From contig NC_041787.1 in NCBI RefSeq assembly GCF_900090045.1, forward strand, positions 2,291,001 to 2,355,000: 64,000 bases of DNA. Reading direction: 5' to 3'. The notes under the pieces are model-generated. The model saw only the letters and a program-made list of their open reading frames with translations. It was not told where the DNA came from and made no database searches. This stretch comes from Plasmodium malariae. Taxonomy: Eukaryota > Apicomplexa > Aconoidasida > Haemosporida > Plasmodiidae. Position numbers and translations under genes: made by a program. Of this stretch, positions 55,680 through 64,000 are shown piece by piece (position 1 is the first letter of the stretch; every line of letters begins with the position of its first letter).

Positions 55680-56356
55680 TATATACATGTAGCTATATTT
55701 TTTAATATTCTGCAACTTAGCATCTTCTTTTTTTATATATTCTTTTTTATTCTTCGTATGGAATTTTTTGTGTTTATTAATTACTGTTTTTTCGTTAATG
55801 TTTACTTTTTTAACTGATGATGAATTGATGTGTATTTGTTTGTTATGCCATTTCGCATGTATTGATAGCAGCGTATGGCTTACTTTCTATATACATGTGT
55901 GAATATGTGTGGATACGTATGCATACATATTCTCATACGTTTATATGTAAGCATGTGTACATATATATGAATATATATACATATACACATTAACATTTCC
56001 ATAACACACTAAGTTGTGATAATTTATATTCATATTAAAAAGAAGTAAGATTATTATTAGTGCATAATATTGGTTTCACTATATTTTACTTTATATTATA
56101 TCCAAATAGAAATTCTTATTTGAGTCACTTGAACTAATATAAGTATTTCTTATCCTAGAAAAAGAAACATACACATTTATACAAATATTTAAACATATTT
56201 TTATGGTACTTAAAACTATTATGTATACTGATGACTGAAAAAATAATAAAAGAAAATAATATATTCTAAACTAAATTTATTAATTTTTATATACTGAAGG
56301 AAATTTAACATTGAATATTTTAATATCAAAAAAGTTATATATGTAAGTTCTTCATA
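55094..56356. promoter_or_regulatory. Divergent intergenic region of PUS10 and the DHH phosphoesterase gene
   Basis: About 1.26 kb between two divergent starts. A poly-T tract (55649-55676) and TATACATATG-type alternation (55900-55990) are visible. The PUS10 frame stays open to 55393, but this is taken as untranslated. Confidence 0.5.
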
Positions 56357-59300
56357 ATGATAAACATTAATGAGGCAATTAACGAAAACTTAGATTTGTT
56401 TATTTATGAAGATCCTGAAAAATGTGAAGTGCAAAATTTATTTGAGTCTATCCAAGCACCATGGTTTTACCACTTAATGCACTGTAAAAAAAAAAAAAAA
56501 AAAAAAAAAAAAGATATAAAAAATTAAAATTAAAAATATAATAATAGGAGCAACAAATGGGTATATACATATCTATATACAAACATATAAACATACATAC
56601 GAATATTGGATATATAAAGAAAAATAAAATAAAGAGTTATTATTAGAGCATATTCCACATGTTGTTACAAAGAATTTTGTGGAGAAAATAATGTTCATCG
56701 TGGTATTAGAAAATTTAATGTTACACGTTCTTATGAATACGAATTTTATTCACATATTTGTAAGTCTTTGAAAGTTGTTCATACTTATTACTATTATTTT
56801 TTCTTTCTTTATTTATTTGATTAAACCATTACATTTTTAGTGCTAGAACTGAATAAAGAGGACTTTATTAATATAAAAAATATCATTGAACATGTGAAAA
56901 AAAGGGGAAATGAAAATTATCATATATTAGACATAATAGATTACAAAACGTATAGTGATATAATGCGAAAGATTAACAGCAACGTGAAGAACACCCTATC
57001 TGTATATTTATTTTCGTGCAAATATTTTTTAAGTAAGTACTCCAAAAACATAGAATCGAGTAGACACATTCATTTTGTTTTCGTATTTGGGAATAATACA
57101 GCAGACTTGGTAAAAATAAAGCATACAAAGGAAAAAGGCATAAACATGAAATATACAAATGAAAAAGCAAAAATGAAACACACAGTTGAAAGAGAAATAA
57201 AAATTTATATGCACATACGTGGGTTTGTAATTAAATACGCGGATATATACATGTACTTATGAATCGTATTATTTTTTTAGGATTCAGTTTGCTCATCCAT
57301 TATATATAGTTTTTTTTTATATATATGGTATTGCCTAAAAAGTAAAATTATTAAGGAAAATGAATCGGATATTTTGAAATTTTTTATTCCTGTTATTAAT
57401 ATTAAAAAGAGTGATATGAAGCTTAAAAATTTGGTAAAAATAATATATAATACACTCTCAGAATTGTGCTTTTTTTTTTTTTTTTTTTTTATACTTTATT
57501 TTGATTATTAATTATTTCATTCTTTTGTGTGCTTAAAATGATTAGATGTTTATATGCTTTACTTCTATATTCAACACATTTTAATATATTTTTTTATAAT
57601 ATATTAATTTCATATAAAGTGAAAACTTTTTTGTACCGTAATTATTGTTTTTAGATAACCTGGTGGTTGGAGAAGTGCGAAATGTACAACCCTGAAGAAA
57701 TTTTAGTTTTTAATGACGATCAAAATTTGCTTGAAGTATGGAAATTAAGAGAAGAGAAAACGATATGTTAAATATGTTTTATTAATTTTTTTTTTTTTGG
57801 AAATATAAATAAAAAAGGAATTCCTTCTTTTTTCAGGTTTTAAAGTGTGAGAATAAATATGATGTGTGTTTTGTTGACTTTAATGACTTTGAATCGAATA
57901 ATATATAGTAAGTATTTTTAAGTACAGTTTCTTTTTTTTTTTTTTTGAAATCTTTGAAGCGCATTCTATATTAACAACTTCTGTGTATATATAAATTTAT
58001 ATGTATGTATGTATGTGTGTACATATATATATGTACACATGTATGCTTATATATGTGCATCAATATGCATTTTGTTAACAATTACATTCATGCTTAAATC
58101 TGTTTTATTAGTAACATAAATAATGTGAAATCCATAATTGATCATCATATGCTTAAAGAAGAGGTAAAAAATAAAAGAATAACCAAGTCAGTTTATCCTA
58201 TATACGTTTGTAGCTGTATGGTCATTATAGCCTATCTGGTAAGCACATAAAAAATCGAAGAAAAATGAAAGTGAAAATTTTGCAATATTTATGAATCATG
58301 GTTATTATTAAATGAAAAAGTATGTTTTTTTTACTTTAGTATAAATATTCTAGCAAATTCCTTGGAATTCCTTTTATTAACAAGAACATGATGTGGCTAA
58401 TATACGGAGCTATATTGAAAGGTTTAAAACAATAAAATAAAATATAGTATATAATGTAATGTAATTTAAGAAAATGAATGTTTTTCTTGGATTAGAAAAT
58501 TGTACATACGTGTATTTCCGAGGGGTATATATTTTTTCATATTTTTGTTTATGCATACATACAAAGTTTATAAGACTTAAATAAATGTATGCATTTTTTT
58601 ATAGATTCAAATAATTTCTCAAAAGAAGGTTATGGAAAACGATGGATACAGCAGTAATACATGAGAAAAATTAATAGTATTAACTATTTAAAATGAAAAT
58701 TTTCTTTTTAACATAAATACTGAATATAGAGAGCAGATCAATTAATAAATTACGCATGTCTGTTTACTTTATTTTTTAGAGATTTAAATATATTCCAGTC
58801 CTTGAAAAGATTTTTTAGAATATCAAATAAGATGGACATATACCTTACTTACACTTTTAATATTATTAGATTTTCTATAAATTTAAAAAAATTTGTAAGA
58901 AATTGAAATAATAAGGAAAATGATACATTTCAGGAGATAAATACTTTTATAAAATTTTTAGCAATACGCTGATATAAAATAAAACGAAAACAGATTCAGA
59001 TTAATGGAATGAATAGTGCTACTTCTGATATTTGTGTTTATGTTGATGCTAATATGTGCACCATTTTTGTATATTCTTTACAGGGAATTGAAAATTTATT
59101 ATTTGCTGACTACAAAGACTATAATTATGAAGTTCTAGAAAAAAAAATAAAAGTATGGAGTAAACAAAATTAAGATATAGTTTTTTCTATAATTTTTCAG
59201 TATTTACTTTGTCATTTTACGTTATGTTGTTCCAATCATTGCAACTTTTTCCTAACAAATTTTTTCATCTTTTTAATTTTTAGATAAGAATAGCGTCAAT

Positions 59301-60204
59301 AGATTTTAGCATAGATTTGTTATTTTCTAATGAAGACATTAACCGCTTAGTTAGAAAATTAGTAAGTTCCATAAAATATGAAAACGATGTACATACATGT
59401 ATATATATTAATACATATTTATACATATTTATACATATCTTCACATATTGTGCTTATACATAATGATGTAAGAATAACTTGATGTTTTAATTATGATGCT
59501 AATTTTGCTACCTCTTTTTTAGTATGAGCTGTGCGGAGAAAACAACTTTTCTTTTTTCATTTTACTTGGATCTTATTTAGATAATTATAGTAAATTTAAT
59601 AAAAATACAAAATTGAAAAAAAAAAAAAAAAAATATTATTAAAAGGATTAACACGTATTTTTTTATTTTTTTTTTTTATTTTTATCCTGAACAGAACTAA
59701 ATAAAGATATGGGCATGTTTTTTTACAATAATGATGTGAATAAAGATGGTAATCGTTATATAAAGGAATATTATTATGAAATGTCTTTTGTTTATTTGTA
59801 TATAATTATATTTATTACTTATATTTATTAATTATTGAATACTTTATTTTTTCCCTTACAAGATTTAATGAATGCCTTGTTAGAAAACAAAGATATAAAG
59901 CTTGCCAAGAAAGGGTGTAAAAATATAACGTGGGAAAACAATTCGTATGATATTGGCATTTTCCAAATTGTAATTAAACCATTTTTAATTTATTATTATT
60001 CTTTTATTAACCATAAACTGTTGTTTCACTTTACTTTATTTCGTTTTACTTCATTTTATAGTGCTATATTCATTTCACCTTGTTTCATCGTGCCTTATTT
60101 TATTTTACCTTTTTTCATTTTTCTTTATTTTCTTTTTTTTGTAGAATAATCAAAGTTACTCAAGAAAAAGATTAGAATATTTTTTAAATGAATATTTTTC
60201 CTAA
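56357..60204 (+). CDS. PPX1: DHH/DHHA2 phosphoesterase, exopolyphosphatase/prune type, 15 exons
   Basis: Exons 56357-56483, 56841-57109, 57281-57433, 57655-57735, 57837-57907, 58112-58238, 58340-58421, 58605-58653, 58780-58894, 59084-59152, 59284-59361, 59523-59589, 59695-59748, 59863-59969 and 60145-60204; 1509 nt, 502 residues, all phases consistent. Motif I is FGNNTADLDSVCSS (family GNxxxDLDSxxS), split by an intron after Leu. Motif II is CFVDFND, where yeast PPX1 has VDHN. Motif III is SIIDHHM, the DHH signature. A conserved YVCSCMVIIAYL helix and ILKDSNNFS (family LLDTxNF) follow. The DHHA2 part includes LFADYKDYNY and the C-terminal RKRLEYFLNEYF. Such enzymes hydrolyse polyphosphate, pyrophosphate or cyclic nucleotides with divalent metals. 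Exopolyphosphatase and prune-type pyrophosphatase cannot be told apart by eye. Confidence 0.88.
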
Positions 60205-60813
60205 TTTCATAAAATTATTTTATTTTTTGTACATGTTTATATAATATCAAATTTAGTGCAAAAATATAATATAAAAGTTACACATTTCAGTTTATACCTC
60301 TACATAAATGTATTCTGAAAAAAAAAAAAAAAAAAAGGATAAAAACCGAAGAATAAAGTGATCCTTACGAAAGCACGAAAGACATAAATATATTTTTTGC
60401 TTTTTTTTCATATTTTTCTTTTTTTTCTTTTTTTTCTTTTTTTTTTTGATTTAACAAAAAAGATTTCATATTTTTAATTAAATTCATGAACTATAAATTG
60501 AAATATTTAAAAATTGGAAAATACGAAAATTATAAAGGGATAATATGAAATCCTGATAGTTATCAATAATAATTGCTAGTAATTAGATAAAATATGTAAA
60601 AAAATTTTGCGGAAATAAGAAAACATAAAAAATATTTTTAATTATGTATATGTGTATTTGCATATACAGACATATTCACATATTAGTAAATGAGTAAAAG
60701 TATACTCATTATAATGTAGATTGTTATTGTACAAAAACATAATTGTATATAAACTTAAAAAGAAATAAGTAAAGGTTTACTATAAAAAGTATTTCGCTAA
60801 TGTTGTAGTACAT
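60205..60813. other. Intergenic region between phosphoesterase and LRR genes
   Basis: About 610 bp of A/T tracts (poly-A at about 60319-60336, TTTTTTC array at about 60411-60446); no gene supported. Confidence 0.5.
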
Positions 60814-61389
60814 ATGGAGAGTACAAACTCAAATGAAGAAGGTTTCACTGATATTCCAAAAAAAAAGGAAAACGAGGAAATAGTTTCTTCTGAACATATA
60901 GAAAATGATATATTAGAAAAATATGATATTTTTTCAAATGTTTATACTTCAAGTGATAACTCCAGTTTTGTAGATAGCGAAGAAGATACATCATCCAAAA
61001 ATTTAGGTTTCTATAAATAACTTTTTTAAATAAGCTATTTTATAAATCATGTTTCTTGTTCCCCTACACTGATATGAATATGTTGTCTATTTATTAGTTA
61101 AACTATGTTAAAGTATTCATTTTCATATCGTTCCTTTTGCAAGTTTTTTCCTTTTTTCCCTTTATTCTTTTTTTTTTTTTTTTTTTGTTCCTTATACAGA
61201 AAATTCTAAGAATAAAAATATTTTAAGCTTAACTGTTCATAATATCATAAATATTTATCCTAACAATGAAAGAAACAGAGAATTTAAGAAGTCTAAGGTA
61301 CCATCCTTTTAAAAATACCTTTTGTTTGTGATGTACCCACATATAAATATAAATATATATATCCACATAAAAATATAAATATAAATAAA

Positions 61390-61428
<39 letters not shown>

Positions 61429-63630
61429 GTATGTATGAGTACATGCACAAATGCAAACATTCAATCATCCAATTACTGAATAACTTAATGATTTTAGAAT
61501 TAAACGTTTTCTTCCTCCTTTATGTAAAATTTCAGCAAAAAAAAATTGATGAAAAAAGAAAAAAAGAGTTTGACAAAGAGAGAGAAATAACAGAAAAGAA
61601 GAAAAAAATATATGACGAAAAAAGACAAAAAAAATTAGAGATATATAAAATAGGGAAAAAAAAAAAGAAACTAATAGAAAAGGAAATATATAATAAGGAA
61701 AATATTGAATATAATTATTTAATGATTTTAAATTATTTTGAGTATTTAATGGAAAATGGAAAACGTGGTGATATTTATTTTTCCTTTCACGATTTGTACG
61801 TGTCACCAATGAGGTTGTACTATTTTGCTAATATAAATATTGATCAAATTTATTACTTAGGTAATAAGCAACACTCACAGGAAATAAAAGTATCTGTACT
61901 AGTAGAGTTATATGAGGACGTGAAAATATATGTATTCATGTTTATGTATATATATATATATATATATATACATATATACATATATACATTCATGCATATA
62001 TGTGCGTGTTTATATTATTATAATTATTTCCCATCCTGTTAAAACTTCATTAACGTATATCACAGATTTGTCAAGGAAATGGTTAACAGATAACTACGTC
62101 TCAATTATATTAGAATTGTGTACATGTAAAAAAATAAAGATCTTGAACTTATCTTATAATAAAATAACGTTCATTGGACTTATTCATTTTTCTAAATTCC
62201 TATCGGTAATGTTTATTACGCAAATATATATATATATATATATATGTGCAGTCAGAACAAACAACAATGGTAATAATAGAACGAACGATTCTGAGGAAGG
62301 AATTATAAACATATTTCAAAAAAAAATTTATGATTATTTTGTAGGAGAACAAAACTTTGTTTTGTCTTAATCTGGAAAGTAATGATTTAACAAATAGAGG
62401 TCAAAATATTGAGGAAGTTAATAGGCTTTTAGAATCAATAAAAAATAATAAATCATTAAGAATATTGAATCTAGCTAATACAAATATGAATAAGGTGAAT
62501 TGTCTATTTTTATCGAAAAATTAATGAAAATTCTTTTTTATTATTTTACTAAACCTTATGTCATTTTATGTTATTTTGTTTTATACTATTTTTCTTTGTT
62601 TGTATAACTGTAGAATAATGGAGACGCAATGTGTGAGATGCTAGAAATTAATAAATCGATAATAGAAATGAACTTCGAGAATAACAATTTTAGTATGTCT
62701 TAAAATCGTGTACTCTCATTTATTAAGGATGAAGTAGATATAGAAACGTCAACTATATAATGTTATATTATTTTCCTTTCTTTTTTTTTTTTTAGCTTGT
62801 GATCAAAATTGCAGAATAATAAAATATTTAATACGAAATAAAAACATATGGACAAAACAAGCAGAAAATGAAAAAGAAGAAAATGATAAAATGGAAAAGG
62901 AGGAAAGTTATATGCGTGCTTACCTGATGTCTGTAGAATCTTCAATGTAATAATTTAAAGATAACTATTATACTTAAATGTGAATACACAAATTTTTACG
63001 TGTAAACATGTATGAACGTGTATTTTGAAATATACTATACATACTACTAGATATATACATATACTAATTATTTTTATTTATAACACATATCATTATATAT
63101 TTAAACATGTATTATATCTTCCCCTTTAGAATTGAAATTGAAAACAAGGAAAGCAGAAAAAATTTAAATAAAATGGTAAGGGAAATGAGAAATTAAGAGA
63201 AAAGTAGTGCAAAAAAAAAAAAAATAATAATAATAATAATAATAAGTGAACATATAAACATGTATACATGTTCATATATTTTGGGCACTTAACATTAATC
63301 TAATTCTAAAAAACGCAGGTATATATAAATATGTGGAGGGAAGAAATAAAACGAAAAGAATTAAATGAAGAAGAAATTCATGAGTCACTGGAAAAAGTAA
63401 AACCACCAATTTTCCTACATATTTTTTGCGAGGACGAAACATGTTATTTTATTTGTGTACAAATATATATATATATATATGTACGTGGACACATGTTTAT
63501 ATAAATGCATATACTCATATGTGCATATGTATACAATACATTTTTATTACTTGTCAATACGTATTATTAGGAACATGAAAAAAGAATAAAAAAGGCACAG
63601 ATGAAAAAAAAGAAAAAGAAAAAGAAATGA
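60814..63630 (+). CDS. Leucine-rich repeat protein with basic coiled-coil flanks, 10 exons
   Basis: Exons 60814-61006, 61200-61297, 61536-61860, 62066-62205, 62345-62494, 62614-62692, 62796-62946, 63130-63175, 63319-63396 and 63571-63630; 1320 nt, 439 residues, phases consistent. An acidic Ser-rich N terminus is followed by a charged coiled coil (KEREITEKKKKIYDEKR, about residues 105-150). LRR modules follow: YYLDLSRKWLTDNYV, KKIKILNLSYNKITFIGLIH, KTLFCLNLESNDLTNRG, SLRILNLANTNMNK and SIIEMNFENNNF. These are ribonuclease-inhibitor-type repeats. After them come NCRIIKYLIRNKNIW and a basic coiled C terminus ending in eight lysines. Spliced LRR proteins of this type are common among axonemal and basal-body components, but no specific ortholog is recognised. 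The donor after 61860 was preferred to later GTs because it alone keeps phase. Confidence 0.75.
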
Positions 63631-64000
63631 ATTATTTCTGGAACCTTTTTACAGCAACCATTTTTTATTAGATATGATAAACTTACAATTATTTATATTA
63701 AAGGCTTTATTGAAAATAGGCACAATAGATTTGTTCAAGTTCTTTTGTAAATTCTCTAATGTAATACATATATAATAAAAATATGAAAAAAAAAAAAGAA
63801 GCATTTTTATAGAAACAGTTGTCTTTGTAGCAGCATATTTAAGAAAAAAAAAAAAAAAAAAAAAAGTTAAAAAACGTAAAAAACATTATCCTTTTAAGTA
63901 ATTTACAATTTCCTGCAATTAAAAACGTTTTTATTATATTAATATTTAAATTTTATATATATTAAAACACTTTAACCTTGGTAAAAATGTAAAGTATTTT
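63631..64000. other. Intergenic tail at the right edge
   Basis: About 370 bp after the LRR stop, AT-rich with poly-A near 63786-63798 and 63843-63864. No gene supported before the window ends. Confidence 0.5.

Overview
This window is nuclear chromosomal DNA from a malaria parasite (genus Plasmodium). The signs are extreme A+T richness, long poly-A/poly-T runs, (TA)n microsatellites between genes, Asn/Lys-rich low-complexity inserts in otherwise conserved eukaryotic proteins, and many short phase-consistent exons with GT..AG introns. The species cannot be fixed by eye. From memory (unchecked), the order S27a - zinc-finger/WW protein - RPN6 resembles the left part of P. falciparum chromosome 14, read in reverse. 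I saw no rRNA, tRNA, CRISPR or transposon.

Layout. 1-1326 (+): 3' part of an inner-arm dynein light chain (p28/DNALI1). 1541-6067 (-): a 14-exon gene assembled here as dynein regulatory complex protein 1 (DRC1). 6941-10855 (+): a TPR protein most like APC8/CDC23. 12599-13654 (+): a secreted EGF-like protein. 15222-21058 (+): condensin subunit CAP-D2, broken in the given sequence by a frame change at an A21 tract. 22189-25113 (-): a 10-exon radial spoke protein 3 gene. 26317-28626 (-): an unrecognised protein, followed by a minisatellite upstream of its start. 29577-34867 (-): a 1565-residue charged protein, unrecognised. 36568-40087 (+): U2 snRNP-associated SR140/U2SURP. 41604-43188 (+): ribosomal protein S27a with a degenerate ubiquitin-like leader. 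44605-46377 (+): WBP4/FBP21-like splicing factor. 47903-49747 (+): proteasome lid subunit RPN6. 50491-51054 (-): a small single-pass membrane protein. 52757-55093 (-): tRNA pseudouridine synthase PUS10. 56357-60204 (+): 15-exon DHH/DHHA2 phosphoesterase (exopolyphosphatase/prune). 60814-63630 (+): 10-exon leucine-rich repeat protein.

Themes. The left 25 kb carries three structural parts of the motile axoneme (p28, DRC1, RSP3) beside an APC/C subunit and a condensin subunit. In Plasmodium all five are expected to matter in male gamete formation, the stage with a flagellum and very fast DNA replication. The right half holds mainly housekeeping genes for splicing, translation, proteolysis and RNA modification. 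Most exon-intron structures below are not single open frames; they were rebuilt by matching donor/acceptor sites, codon phase and family conservation, and each sums to a whole number of codons.
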